A stretch of 64,000 nt of DNA from Helianthus annuus (GCF_002127325.2 NC_035434.2:149541692-149605691); one strand, 5' to 3'; shown: positions 44,590 to 56,980, numbered from the stretch's first letter. Numbers and translations: made by a program. Notes: a model not told the origin generated them from the letters alone.

Positions 44590-45879
44590 TCTCTCTCTAT
44601 ATATATATATATCATTGATTTGTGTTTATAATTAGGAGTTTATAGTTAAATGCTAATGAAACGGGGGATGTTAATTAACATTTAATTATACCTTTGTCAT
44701 AGAAGATTTGATCAGCCTTATGATGAATGAACCTATCTAACTTTACATACGCGTGTCTATAAAAGATTCGATGTTTTTAGTGTTTATATGCATTCTAGGT
44801 GTTCGATTACAATTTGAATTTGAGATTTTGTGTTTGATATAACATGTGAGTAACTTTAGAAGATGATTACAATAAGATTAATTGGATGGATAATAAGTTG
44901 AGTTGATACATGGCATGCTTTTCATCATTGGTGTGTTGATCAATCTACTATAAAGTTATGGGTTTGAAAATCAACTATTTGTGTGAATTGAAGTGTTGTT
45001 ACTTAAGCCAAGTAACTTTTGTAGGAACAATATGTACATGAAGCAAATCAATTAGAATTTAAAATTAGAATTTGCATGTAATCAAGTGTACATACCCTCT
45101 TTGCAAATTATAATGGAGATTTGGAGGCGTTCGACAATCAGCAGTGGGAGGCGGAGGTGAGAGCCGGCCTGAGGTGAGGTCACTAAGCCCCTGTTGTTTG
45201 TTCTGGTCAAAATCAAACACAAATCATCAGGGCCTTTAACCAAGCATGTGGGCTATTAAGTTTTAATGATAGTGGTCTTTTAACCATTTATTAGTGGGCT
45301 TTTAATCATAAGTTTGCCTTTGTGCTTTTTTAAAAATCCCAATTCTTTTAGGGGTGGCTTAAAATAATCTAAAAATAATGTAATTTTTTTTCAAGGGTAA
45401 CAAAGCACAAAATGTAAAAAAATAAAATAAATTTACACTACGTCATAAAAGTTGAGGGGTCACAATACTACCCCTAATATTGAAGTATGTCCACCCATGA
45501 ACATGAACATAAGAATATAACACGGTTTTCAAAATAGTTACTTTGAAGTCTCATTAAGAAAACAATATAAATATGAGATCGCTTGTAATGTCTGGCATGT
45601 AAAAATAAAAATAAAGTGTTGTTATGTAGGCGTTACACATACATAGGTAGGAGTGATAACACCCTTCACACACTCATTGAGGTATGTAATGGTCATGTGA
45701 ATGTGTGACAATTTTTTAACTCTTAATTAATCATTGCCATTAACTATTTTTATACGTATATGTTTTTTTAAGTTATTTTTAAATTAATACCTGTTTAAAA
45801 CCAAATATCACATGTCGTATTGTTACTAATTTCTTATTTCATCTTCTCGGCATTTTCACAATCCCATCCCGACAAATTA
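44590..45879. other. Intergenic, mostly unrecognised
   Basis: AT-rich. The stretch near 45165-45260 (GAGCCGGCCTGAGGTGAGG and GGGCCTTTAA words) resembles the hAT family at 31073 and may be a decayed copy. No gene seen. Confidence 0.4.
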
Positions 45880-46860
45880 TAGATGTTAGCCCAAAGAAGT
45901 ATCATATGCGAGTTAATATGTTTTTTTTTCTTTTCACCTCAAGCTTTACCCACGATAGCTCGTTAAATAGTTGCATTGTCTCGATTATATTATCTAAACT
46001 TTGTTTGAAGCCGAGTTTGTTAGAGGATGTTGCTCGTTTCCCTTTGTTGTTCCACCAGACAGGTGAATCGGTTCCTCTTGGGCTTCAAACTCATCATTTG
46101 TTTCGTTGAGGTTAATTTGACAACGGACATCCGAACTAATTTTGGCTAGTATATTCGTAGGACGATGATGTTTTTGTCCATTTTGATGATTGACCCATCA
46201 ATAGGACATTCGCCCACTTCGTACAATTTCTCACAACCTCTCAAACTTTTATAAGGGTAACCAACGAACTAATCTCTCTTTTTATATTCATAACACGAGT
46301 CCATAAGAATATTGGTGTCACTTGTACCACTTTGTCAGTTGATAAAATTCTTGTTGTAGATCTCGTTAAACTTTCCAACTTTTAGAGGAATGTCCCTCAA
46401 TTTGGATGTAATCATGTCTGAGGTACGGTATTCTCCCTGGTCCATTGTATTATGAATATTTTCATGAATACGTTTTCAAAAATTAAACTCTAAAAATAAA
46501 AATAAAAAACTGCACATAAAAAGTTTAAGAAAGTTATTACCAATCTTTGAGTCCTCCGCGCTCCCTTCTTAATATTGTAGCTTGTTTCTTTTCGTGTTTC
46601 GATTTTGTGGTTTTTGGTTGTGTTTCATGAACAATATCAGTTTCGGGTTTTGTTTTGAGAACGAAATCGGCTTTGGGTGGTGGAGATTGGTTGACATTGG
46701 AAAGATTTTGGTTCTAATTGCCGAGAGTTTACATTGGTTGGTTTTGGTTTGGTTCCATTTGGGGGCGGTAACATATGCTAGGGTCGAAAGGTTTTGGACA
46801 AATTACTTGGGGTCGTTTAGGTTGAATGAATGATTTTGGTAGAATGAATTGTTTGGATTG
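45880..46860 (-). pseudogene. Decayed PIF/Harbinger ORF1 (Myb/SANT-like)
   Basis: On the minus strand, fragments in several frames fit an ORF1 protein like the one at 26886. An N-terminal part lies at about 46560-46850 (PPPNGTKPKPTN). After an intron-like T-rich gap comes the domain core DMITSKLRDIPLKVGKFNEI, the segment SDTNILMDSCYEYKKRD, and later a Pro/Glu stretch. Many stops and shifts show old decay. No terminal repeats were recognised. The plus-strand frames at 45906 and 46582 are shadows of this relic. Confidence 0.55.
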
Positions 46861-46928
46861 AAATGGTGTTTTGGGTTCATCTTGGTAAAAATGTAAAATG
46901 AAGACGTAGATTCTGTATAAATAAAAAA

Positions 46929-47077
46929 GGAGAAAATGAATATGAGGCTGTCACACATCTAAGTTTAGATGTAAAACCCTCAAAACTACGTTGTTTTAGG
47001 ATTTTAATCAAAATAACATAATTTTGAGCGTTTACATCTAAAATTAGGCGTGTGACAGCTTCATATTCACTTTCTCC
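46929..47077. mobile_element. Small foldback MITE, 149 bp
   Basis: GGAGAAAATGAATATGAGGC at the left mirrors CTTCATATTCACTTTCTCC at the right, and CACACATCTAA pairs with TTAGGCGTGTG. Arms are about 45-50 bp. Confidence 0.75.
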
Positions 47078-47298
47078 TTCTTATATATGTCCAAAAATAT
47101 AACATAGTTGCTTTAGTAATAAATTTTAAACTTAAAATCAAATGGCTATTTTAGTTATAAAATTCTTACCTTTTATGTTTAGTTATTACCATGATTTTAA
47201 TTGTTGACAATACTTGTAATAAAGTATAAATCGATACCATGAAATATTATACGATGCCTACTTATAATCAAGGATACTGACATATTGTTATAAAGAAA

Positions 47299-47402
47299 TA
47301 GTGTATTAGTTATTGCATCAGAAAGTGATTTAAAATTGTTATAAAGAAATATACTGTTGAACATACTAGTGTATTAGTTATTGCATCAGAAAGTGATTTA
47401 AA
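47299..47402. repeat. Direct repeat, 36-bp unit, 68-bp spacing
   Basis: TAGTGTATTAGTTATTGCAT and the next 16 bases recur exactly at 47299 and 47367, probably from a short tandem duplication. Confidence 0.9.
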
Positions 47403-47603
47403 TATTTGATGTACTATCAGTTTACGTATGTAATGATGATAAGATATTATTTATTTAATTATGTTATCCATATAACACATATATCTTTAAACTTTAAGTT
47501 ATCTTGAACAAATGAATGACCTTCTATTAAAAGTTTTTAGATTAGTTTATCTTAAAACAAATTTCTTACTTTTTTGGAATTTTCATTTTTACCATGATTA
47601 CAC

Positions 47604-47907
47604 TTTTTTTTAACACCAAAGAATCTTACGTGTACACCTCCTGCTCGGGGCTATGTCCAAGGTCGACTCCTCGACCGCCATGAGACCGTGTTCTCCTCCT
47701 GATGCGCGGGAACCAGATGAAATCCGTAAACCCACGGCCCGAACCCGAGATTAAAGCCCTGATTTGTCATCGAAAATGGCCTAAGCGGGAATCGAACATG
47801 TGTCTCCACTAAGAAAGACATGCCAATTCACCGTTGAACCAAATTCTCAGCCTAAACGGAAATCGAACCTGTGTCTCCACTAGGAAAGACATGCCAATTC
47901 TCAGGAC
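47604..47907 (-). mobile_element. tRNA-type SINE with a duplicated head
   Basis: On the minus strand the head contains TTGGTTCAACGGTGAATTGG (A-box-like) and ATGTTCGATTCCCGC (B box). The block with GGTTCGATTTCCG and GTGTCTCCACTAGG words (about 47853-47900) is a second, partial copy of the same head. The T-run at 47604-47611 is the tail. TGATTAC on both flanks (47595-47601, 47908-47914) is a plausible target duplication. Confidence 0.75.
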
Positions 47908-48119
47908 TGATTACCCTCTTATCACAAAAGTGTCCACATTCACCGATCAACAAAACAAACGTTCAAGATTTATATAGTTTTGTCTATCGTAATCTTTTTA
48001 GAAACCGGGTTTAATGGTTTGACCGAAAGTTTAGAACTTGGATTTAGCCAACACTGATTTCATTTTTGTTTTTAGAAACAGTAGTTACCAGCTCAACATA
48101 ACTTTTTAAATATCTACCA

Positions 48120-49197
48120 CATGATATTAAATTAAAACCATATAAACAACAAGTTTAGGTTTACCTTGGTTGTAACTTGTGGTTGGGGTGTTTTTCAAAA
48201 AAAAAACTAGAACTTTTCTTTTTAACCCTAAAGTTTTAATCTTTAACAATTTAAGTTTAAAGTTTAATCTTTGTTTCCTTTTTACCCCTAAAGTTTTAAT
48301 CTTTGACAATTTAAGTTTAAAGTTTTAAACTTTATAAATAAGCAAGTTGAATATGCATACATGTGTTGTAACATGTGCTTAGTGAGTTTTTCAAAAAAAA
48401 AAAAAAAAACTACAACTTTCCTTTTTAACCCTAAAGTTTTAATCTTTAACAATTTAAGTTTAAAGTTTAATCTTTGTTTCCTTTTTAACCCTAAAGTTTT
48501 AATCTTTGACAATTTAAGTTTAAAGTTTTAATCTTTGGTAATTTAACCCTTTTGATTAATTTGATTTTTCACTTCTAATTCAAAAGTTTCTATCTTATAC
48601 AATTTAACCCGTTTGATTAATTTGATTTTTCACTTCTAATTCAAAAGTTTCCATCTTTTGCAATTTAACCACTTTGATTTTTTTTACTTATGTGTGGTAA
48701 TCTTGGCTTTGGTGGGTTTTTTCAAACAAAAAATGGTTATGCATATTGTTGTTAAAACCTTGGCTTTTGGGGGGTTTTTAAAAAAATTGATTTTTTTACT
48801 TTTCACCCGAAAGTATTTCATGAATTACTTTTAACCCAATACTATTTGTTTTTTTACTTTTAACACAAAACTTTTTATCTTTTGCAATCTATCCTCACAA
48901 CTTTTTTTTACTTTCAGCTTTGGTCCTTTATAGTTTTTGTTTTCCGCAAATTTTTCGCTTTATGCTTCGTTCTAAACTTTGTGACTTAACACATCGGAAC
49001 GTGCATCTTTAGTTTAACGTTTTTACGTTTCGTTCTAAATTTTACGAGTTAACATGACGCAACGTGCGTGTGTGGGTGAATATTTTTACATCGTCTATTT
49101 TTTCCCGTTTGACAGGTTCAACATAACGTGCGCGTCTTAAATCGACTTAGTTATAACTAAAGGATCCCCGCCGCATTGCGGCGGGTCGTAAATCTAG
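48120..49197 (+). mobile_element. Helitron 3' portion (5' end not resolved)
   Basis: The right end has the hallmarks of a plant Helitron: hairpin CCCGCCGCATTGCGGCGGG (49168-49186 region), a few bases, then CTAG (49194-49197) followed by T. Upstream the sequence is made of AACCCTAAAGTTTTAATCTT units in several tandem copies (48223-48560) and TTTGATTTTTCACTTCTAAT units (48550-48660). The TC-type 5' terminus was not found, so 48120 is only an approximate left limit. Lys-rich minus-strand frames at 48127-48512 are produced by these repeats and are not genes. Confidence 0.75.
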
Positions 49198-49879
49198 TTT
49201 TGAATTATTTAACTAATAATTTGACCCATCAAATCTACTTTATTTAACCGGTTATGCATTGACGAACCCCACCGATTTTTCGCTCACATTGTTAAGTTTA
49301 CCGAATATTTCTGAAATTTTTATCTAGTGTAAAATATTGTATTTTTAAAAATCCACCCCCACCAATTTGAATTTTGAGATTCCGACCTACACTGAGTTTT
49401 CGCTAAAACTCCTACACTGCAGTTATGTATAAAAGTATTGTAAACTGAGTTTATTTTTTTATTTTATCCCTTATTTTTATGTGAATAATGGCTTCTGCAA
49501 GTCAAATATTTTTTTATTATTAAGATGAAAACAAAATGAAAAAGGAAAGGTTAAAAATGATGGTTTATAGGACTGGGGATGGAGGGGTACTTAAATGTTG
49601 TCTGCAAATGAATGATTAGTCTGCAGAAACAAGTAACACAACTGACAATAAAATCATGGATCTTCTTCACCATATTTTTCTTATTTTTATTTTTAATTCT
49701 TACAAACTTCATAAAGTTTTCAAATAATAATTAGATTTTTAAATAGTTGTTGAGATTTAATGAATAAAATCCTTTTTATTGTTCGTTTGTAATGATTATT
49801 AACAAGCAAATAAGTGATTCATTGAAAATATTTGCGCAAATACAAAATAGATAGATTTTAACAAGCCAAAAAGTAACAT
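49198..49879. other. Intergenic, nothing recognised
   Basis: AT-rich, no gene or terminal repeats supported. Confidence 0.45.
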
Positions 49880-49887
49880 ATTAAAAA

Positions 49888-50331
49888 CAGGGGTGTAAAT
49901 GAGTCGAACGGCTCGCGAGCTACTCTAGATCAGCTTGGGAAAAGCTCGAAACGAGCCGAGTCTTATTGAGCCCGAACCCGAAATAAAGCTCGTTTATTTA
50001 TCGAGCCCGAGCTCGAGCCTAACTTGTGAAGCTCGTCAGGATCTTCGAGCCTTAGTAATTAGTATGATATTGATTTTTATTAATATTTAATAATATTTAC
50101 CCCATATAATTTATAAACTTGTTTAGTAGACAGGCACGAGCCAGAACTTCACTTATTGAGCTCACGAACCTATCATTTATATTACTTTTATTTAATATAT
50201 TAACTAATAGATAATAAACGAGCCGAGCTCGAGCTTGAGAAACTACTAACAAGCCGAGCTCGAGCTCTCATAAGTTAATCAAGCTCGAGCTCGAGCCTTG
50301 TCAAGCTCGGGCTCGTCTCGTCTCCACCCTA
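49888..50331. mobile_element. hAT MITE with GAGCTCGAGC arrays
   Basis: Starts CAGGGGTGTAAATGAG and ends GACGAGACG-complement ...CTCCACCCTA, with a perfect 8-bp target duplication ATTAAAAA (49880-49887 and 50332-50339); 444 bp. Both ends are rich in GAGCTCGAGC and GAGCCGAGC words. Confidence 0.9.
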
Positions 50332-50339
50332 ATTAAAAA

Positions 50340-50849
50340 TATTCTTTTAGAAAAGGACCACGTATCTTTTGTTATTTCATTATTGTTTTTTTAGAAATAT
50401 ATTTAACAATCATACTATTCGTAGTGGCTTGACGTCCCCTTCATTTAACGTGTGTAAGTCTGGTCCACACATCCATGTGTCTCCGCTTATCTCCCGTTAT
50501 CTCTCTACCGCCCAAGCTCTTGGGGCCCCTATTTGTCGCCCATGGCGCGGTGTTTAGCGCTAATAGGAGGCTACATGGCACCAGGCGCCAAACGGAACCA
50601 TCGGCCTAATTGAGAAAACAAATGTTCCTTGTCAACTCAACCCGACCATATCACTTTGACTGTCGATCCTTGTCTCACAACCCCGCAAACTATAAACAAG
50701 GTGCGCAATGTTCGGATCCCAACCCGTATCAACTTTTTAGACCACTCTACATGCACAAAACTACTTACCGGCTTTATTTAACAAACCATGCATACTCGGC
50801 AGTCGGGTTCCCAAATCGTAGCAAACATTTTACAACGAGTAATGGAATA
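50340..50849. other. Downstream region of the DCAF8-like gene
   Basis: Probably includes the 3' UTR of the minus-strand gene at 50850. The plus frames at 50369 and 50610 are not supported; the latter is partly antisense to the last exon. Confidence 0.4.
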
Positions 50850-53800
50850 TCAAACGATACTACACTCGCTCGAATTTCCATCCTCTAAGGAGCCATCATG
50901 ATCGGCGAATCCCAAGACATAAGCATCGCTTTCATCTTCTTCATCACTTGCAATATCCTCTCGATTGTGTCTTCTTTCAATATACGCCATTGCTTGTCTT
51001 CTGTGAAGCCTCAAAACATGCATAATGACATCAGGAGTAAGTGTGACCCGCGAATGATCTTCCCTGCCTCGCTTGTTTGACTCCATAATCTGTTTTATTC
51101 AAAGATTTAGATTATGATTTAGAGATGTAAACAAGTTGAGCTGCTTGTTCGCTGCTCGAGATTGCTTTGCTAAAAGCTCGAATCGAGCCAAGCTTCTAAG
51201 TTAGAGCTCGTTTAATAAGAAGACTCAAGCCGAAGCTTCATATATACGGAGCTAAACAAGCTATAATACACACACACACATACATAAAATAAACATTTTT
51301 TTTTTATAATTTAATAGATATGTAATTACATAATAACTATTATTATATGGGGTGCGAATTAAACCACAAAGTTACTTGAGAACTTTGAGAAAGCCACTAT
51401 CAACCAAGCAAATTTTTTTTCAACTTTCTTTATTGTATAAATATTAAGAAACTAAAAAATATATGTAGATTGACAAGCTACATATATGTAGCTCATATGA
51501 GGTGTGTATATATATGCAGTTCACGAGCTAGATATATGCAGCTCGTCGATCTACATTTTTTTTAGTTTCCGTAAAGAATAGTAACATGTAAAAAAGTTTT
51601 AAAAAATTAAGATTTTGCTTTGTTGATAGTACTTCTCTCGGTTCTCAAGTAACTTTAAAGTTCTCACATGATCATTATCCTATATACATAACTATGATAA
51701 AAAAAATAGCTCAACAATATATATTATGTTATATTGTTATATGTAGAAAATAAAATAGATGCAGTTTCAAGTGCAATCTAACGGCTAAAGATCAAATAGT
51801 TGATCAAATACTCAAAGGGAACCAAAAGGTTCAAGAACAATGTTCTTCAATTATAAATCATCTAAAAACTAACAATGAACCCTAAGATCCTATTTATAAG
51901 GTCATCATCATCATCATACTCGGTAAATCCCACCAATAGCAAAGCTAAGGTAGGGTCTGAGGAGGGTAAGATGTAGACAGCCTTACCTCTACCCCGTAGG
52001 AATAGAGAGACTGCTTCAAGTGAGACCCCCCGGCTCGATATTTATAAGATAGGTATCATAATTTCCTTTTAAATTATGATTCCTAGATTATGATTTATAA
52101 GATAGGAATCATAATTTATAAGGAAACTAAATAAAAAAGATTAGGAAATTAAAATTCAAATAACTAATAAAAATAATCTTGAATATCTGCATAAAAAATT
52201 AATTAAAAAGTAATAAATAATAAAAGAGCAGGTTTAAGCCCTCGTAAGTCAAATGAGCCGAGCTCAAGCTCTTGTAAGTTAAACAGGCCAAGCTCGAGCT
52301 CGGCCCGACTCGTTTACACCCCTATTTACGATTGTAACAATCATTTTTTTTTATAATCATATATAACGCATTAAAATTTTTATAAATTCTGGAAGTTCGT
52401 ACCTCTTGTAAATCATGAGGCAGTGGAATAGTATTATCAGCAGACATCGGAACCCAAAGCTTTATATTTTTCTCTAATCCCGAAGAAGCAAGAACAGGGA
52501 TACTAGGATGAGGCTCCACTTGATTCACTATACGCCTATCACCTTCCATTACGCGTACAAGCTTACAATCTTTCTTATTCCATATGAAAATATGCCCACA
52601 ATCCGACCCACTCATAACATACTCACTATTAGGCCCAAAAAAACTAACCCCTTTAACCGTCATCGAATTCCTATGCCCCGAATACATCCGTGGTTCTTCC
52701 AAATTCTCGTTCGAAACCGACAACGGATCGGGTCCTAAACCCGTATCCTTTTGGAATAAATAAATAAGTTCGTCGTTGTACGAAACAAGAAGCTCGCTTG
52801 TGTGGGAATATGACATCCCGGTGATGGAGACATCATGAGTTTTGATTAGATGTTTCGGGCAGAATGTGTTTACGGGTCGGTCTTGATTACTTGACGGCTG
52901 GTCCCATTGGAGTTTTCTAATGTCGTATACACGTGCGTATTGGTCAGAGCCTCCTATAGAGAAGTAATTAGGGTTTCTCGGGTCGATTACGATAGAATTT
53001 AATCTTAAACTGTTTGAGGATGAGTGGTGGTTGTTTTCTGAGAACGAAGAGCAACAGAATAACTTTGCTGAAGAATTACTTCGCAAATCGAACTGTAAAA
53101 GACGAGAAACAAGGTGTCAAAGTTTGAATCTTTGACTTTCTAATGGTCAAACTAATTATATTTTAAAGAGTAAAATGCCATTTTGTTCCTGAGGTTTGGC
53201 CCGTTTTGCGACTTTCATCCAAATGTTTTTGTTTTTCCGTGTCTGGATCAAAAAAGGTGTGAAATCTTGACATTCTCATCCGACTCGTTAACTCCATCCA
53301 TTTTCCCCCGTTAAATGACGGGCATTTCCATCTTTTTAGACATATTTATTAAAATAAAAAACACTATAAGAAACAAAGATTCACCTCTGTTGGCTTTCTA
53401 CCCACCCAAACCCTTTAATCATCACAAAAAAAAAAAAGAAAAAAGAAAAAAAAATGTCTAAAAAGACAAAATTACCCTTGACTTAACGTTAAAAAAATGG
53501 ACGGAGTTAGCTAGTCGGATGAGAATGGCAAGATTTCAAACCTTTTGGATCCAGATGCGGTTAAACAAACTTTTGGACGAAAATGGCATTTTACTGTATT
53601 TTAAATTTAACATACATGTTGAACTAATCCATCCTCCCCACAGCTGTAAAATATGTGGGGGCTTCCAGGCTCAACGGCAAGCTTGTGAACGCGACCGTGA
53701 TGTTTCCCTAACTTTTTTGTGTGGACGTGACCGTTCTCCCCTACCTGACCGAGTCTTACCTGAATGATAAAATACAAGGCACATAACCAGCTGGATGCAT

Positions 53801-55632
53801 GTCTACAACAACCGTATTCTCAAATTCAAACACTATGAAAAAAATGATCGCCTTTTGTGTTGACCACAAGAACCCGTTAGGGAAAATCCACGCCCCCCCG
53901 CCAACACCCTGCTAAGTGCTAACCAGTCATTTATATAACTAAACTTGAAATGGATGATACATAAGTACATAACTACCAAAATATCAGCAAAGAAACTATA
54001 AATTACCGACTTATCATGTATAGATTTAATCATATTTCCATGCATCTTGGGAACTCTATTTCGTTTTTAAAAGGCCATCACGTTACTTCCTTCAAACAGT
54101 TGATAATGTGAAAGCCCTAGATCCAAGCACAATATGCACGTAATAAAAAGTGACTTAACATATGTATAATTGTATATTATAACATATTTTGTACATTGTT
54201 TAAAGGTTTATGAGTCGATGTCGAGTTCACTAAAACTTGGATTGGCAAACAGTCTTGATATCTTGTAAATCTCCTTGAGTGCTTTATCTAGCTTCAATCT
54301 TCATTTCTCACTTTCTTATCTTCTTTACAACTTTTTCTTAGCTTTTATGTTGGTTATTTGTACTACTATATTCTTCAATTTACCTTCTGTCAATACGATC
54401 CACTGATTATTGTGATTTGAGGTCGTAGTGAACCGTTTTTTTTTTATGATTTAGGTGAACAAATTTTGTTATTGATTATGTGATTATAGGGTCAGATAAT
54501 CAGTTCCATGCAGTTGCAAAAGAACTGGTTATTTTTTATGGTAAAACAAAATTACATATTTACCCATTGTTTTAACCTAATTTGATATCTATTACTCTCA
54601 TTTCACGTACCGTCTCTCCCTCATTACAAAAATGTCCTTTTTCTTAATTTTAACTTTTAATTCCCTAAATCATCAGAATTTGTCAAACGATCAAACATTT
54701 GATAATCTAACCTATACAATCATAAGATTAGAAGAATAATATGTTCCAAGATCCGAAGGAACTTGCATAGAAAACTCACCTGGCCATCAGCAGCAGAAGT
54801 TATGATTTTCGTGTCATCAGTAAACGGCATAATTCGAGCCTGAAATATATTATCTACATGACCAGAAGCGTATGAACAGACCAAAGATCTAGTTGCCACA
54901 TTCCAGAACTTGACTCGTCTGTCATCAGACCCTGACACTAGATGATCACCGCAATAGTTGAATTCAATCGTGTTTACGCATCCCTCGTGCCCAATTAATT
55001 TACCAGCAAGATCAATCCTCTTTACAAGAGCCTGCAACAACAATCATACAATCATAACCTGATTTTCAATATGAGAAACACTCTATTACCATGTTTTATA
55101 TCAGCTATCACTTAAATTGATTCTAGTGGTTGCTTTTGATGCAATCATAACTTTGAAGCAACCCTCTCACCACTTAACTTACCAGCAAAGATCAATTATC
55201 TTTACAAGAGCCTGAAATGACAATCATACAATCATAACCTAATTTCTACATCATCTATCAACTGAATTGATCATAGCGGTTGCTTATGATACAATCATAA
55301 CCTAATTTCTACATCATCTATCAACTGAATTGATCATAGCGGTTGCTTATGATACAATCATAACCTATTTTCTCCATCATCTATCAGCTAAATCATACGA
55401 GCATAACCTAATTTATACATCATCTGTCAATTGAACCGATTAAATCAGTTGCTTATGATACAATCATAACCTAACTTCAACATCATCTATCAACTGAATC
55501 ATATACATCGGTTACTCATGATACAATCATAACCTAATTTCTACATCATCTAAGTAGCCTCATAACCGTTAAATTGAACTGAATCACACACTGTACAGAT
55601 CGAAACTAACAAATTGAAAACAATAACATCTG

Positions 55633-55666
<34 letters not shown>

Positions 55667-55799
55667 ATGAACGAACCTCGGAAGCGGAGATTCTGCGAGA
55701 GAACTTTTTAGGCGAATTGACGCCGATTTGTCGGTTGAAAACCTCCAGAATCTCATGTTGTGATGAACGTTTATTGTTACGTACACCGGTATCCTCCAT
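50850..55799 (-). CDS. DCAF8/ABD1-like WD40 protein (CUL4-DDB1 substrate receptor), 482 aa
   Basis: Five exons, all in phase 0: 55799-55677, 55031-54780, 53759-53616, 53092-52403 and 51089-50850, each bounded by GT...AG introns, giving 1449 nt. Exon 1 starts MEDTGVRNNKRSSQHEIL. WD40 repeats follow, including KLIGHEGCVNTIEFNYCGD, KLAVEPGSPHIFYSCGEDG with HFDLR across the exon 3/4 junction (a WDXR-type motif), and YMSGSDCGHIFIWNKK-like sequence in exon 4. Exon 5 is the family tail, HSRVTLTPDVIMHVLRLHRR, plus an acidic end. Proteins of this family (Arabidopsis ABD1; DCAF8/WDR42) bind DDB1 and select substrates for CUL4 ubiquitin ligase; ABD1 acts on the ABA-response factor ABI5. The tail and length match the family. 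Introns 1, 3 and 4 are enlarged by repeats and transposons. Function is by homology. Confidence 0.95.
51120..52325. mobile_element. hAT-like MITE in intron 4 of the DCAF8-like gene
   Basis: Starts TAGAGATGTAAACAAG and ends CTCGTTTACACCCCTA, the same terminal style as 49888. Flanks TTATGATT (51112-51119) and TTACGATT (52326-52333) look like an 8-bp duplication with one change. It fills most of intron 4 and contains a SINE and AT-rich palindromes. Confidence 0.75.
51901..52038 (-). mobile_element. SINE with Au-like 3' domain
   Basis: Flanked by a perfect 10-bp target duplication TATTTATAAG (51891-51900 and 52039-52048). On the minus strand it contains CATCTTACCCTCCTCAGACC, GGTGGGATTTACCGAG and an ATGATGATG tail. 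This resembles the conserved 3' domain of plant Au-type SINEs. At 138 bp and without a clear tRNA head it looks 5'-truncated. Confidence 0.85.
53168..53596. mobile_element. MULE-type MITE in intron 3 of the DCAF8-like gene
   Basis: Ends GAGTAAAATGCCATTTT and CGAAAATGGCATTTTACTG, with a perfect 9-bp target duplication TATTTTAAA (53159-53167 and 53597-53605); 429 bp. The arms extend about 170 bp. The right end lies 20 bp from the exon 3 donor at 53615. Confidence 0.93.
55050..55555. repeat. 63-bp tandem array in intron 1 of the DCAF8-like gene
   Basis: Units of about 63 bp with CAATCATAACCTAATTTCTA and GGTTGCTTATGATA are repeated about six times; two neighbours are identical. The first units include a copy of the exon 2/intron 1 junction (55185-55240). 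Confidence 0.9.
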
Positions 55800-55990
55800 T
55801 TTCGATTCAGTAGAAGAAAAGTTGGAGGATTGAAAGGTGTAGAATCATGGAAATTGTAAGCAAAGAATCGAAAAGGACGATGATGATGATGATAACAGTT
55901 ATAGTGATTGATTGATGAACAGGGAGAGTTCTTCTTGAAGCTTCTATGTTGTGGCTAGTCTGTGTAGTCCCCCCTTCCCAGTCATTATAT
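55800..55990 (-). promoter_or_regulatory. 5' UTR and proximal promoter of the DCAF8-like gene
   Basis: Sequence upstream of the ATG at 55799 has a GATGATGATG repeat (about 55880-55892) and GA-rich leader on the minus strand. No clear TATA box. Confidence 0.35.
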
Positions 55991-56049
55991 TCTTTTGGGT
56001 TTTTGTCAATGTTTGCACAACCGGATCGTCGGACTGGTCTTTTTACCGG

Positions 56050-56340
56050 TTCAATGGTTTTTATCTACTCGGTTTGTATCTGTTTAATAAGCGGGTGTTT
56101 GAGGTGAGTTTTTGATCGGTTTTAATAGATAGGTTAATTTGTTAACCCGTTTTGACATGTTTAGTTATCTTGTATAACTTGCTAATGTGATTAACATTTC
56201 TTGTGGTTTCTGGTCTAAGCGGGTTATTTCTGTTTGTTAAACGGGTTGTGTTTGAGGCGAGCTTTTGATTGGTTTTAGTAATATGTTGATTTGTTAACCC
56301 GTTTTGACATGTTTATGTTATCTTGTATGTTTGTGATTTG
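56050..56340. repeat. Diverged tandem duplication, about 170-bp unit
   Basis: GAGGTGAGTTTTTGATCGGT / GAGGCGAGCTTTTGATTGGT and TTTGTTAACCCGTTTTGACA occur twice in the same order. The rest of 56340-56980 is AT-rich with nothing recognised. Confidence 0.75.
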
Positions 56341-56980
56341 ATTAGTTTATGTCAACCTGTTTGATACGTTTAGATATAAGTTAATGTTTTGTATTCGGGT
56401 TACGTGATTTTAAGTGTGTTTGAGGTTAAGGTTGATATTTTACACACGAATAAAATATGGGTTGTGTTTGGTCGACTTTTCAACCTGATACGACTGACAC
56501 CTAACAGTATAACATATAATCAATTTTAACTTCAAAACTCATATAAAATTGTCTACTTATGAGGTGTTAATTTTTTTTAAATAACAATCTAAATCTACAC
56601 TATTTATCTATAATAAGGCTTGAACTCTCACCATTTAAAAAATATTATTTGAACACATTGATACCATTAAGATACATCTCCTATTAACAACCTTTTTAGT
56701 CGTCTCTAGAATTGTGTATACTGTTTTTAAAAGTTATAATTGTTTTAGCCATGTGTGTATTTGTTTTTTTTTTTATTTATTACTAAGTATCTTTAAAAGA
56801 AAAGTGATGTTATAACCTATTTTGAATATTATCTAATGGAACTGAAATTTTCTTGAGTAGCTAAGTATTATCTTTTTCCTTGATGAATTAAATCTTACAT
56901 CTAAATCTACATATTTTTGTCTACTATAGTCTATTTAATCAGGAGTGTTCCACATATCAAATAAAGGTGTCTGGTCTTAA

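Noticed and set aside
48127..48512. Two Lys-rich minus frames with the same start sequence, as a duplicated small gene
   Set aside because: They are translations of the tandem AACCCTAAAGTTTT repeats in the Helitron region; the words are also not a telomere array.
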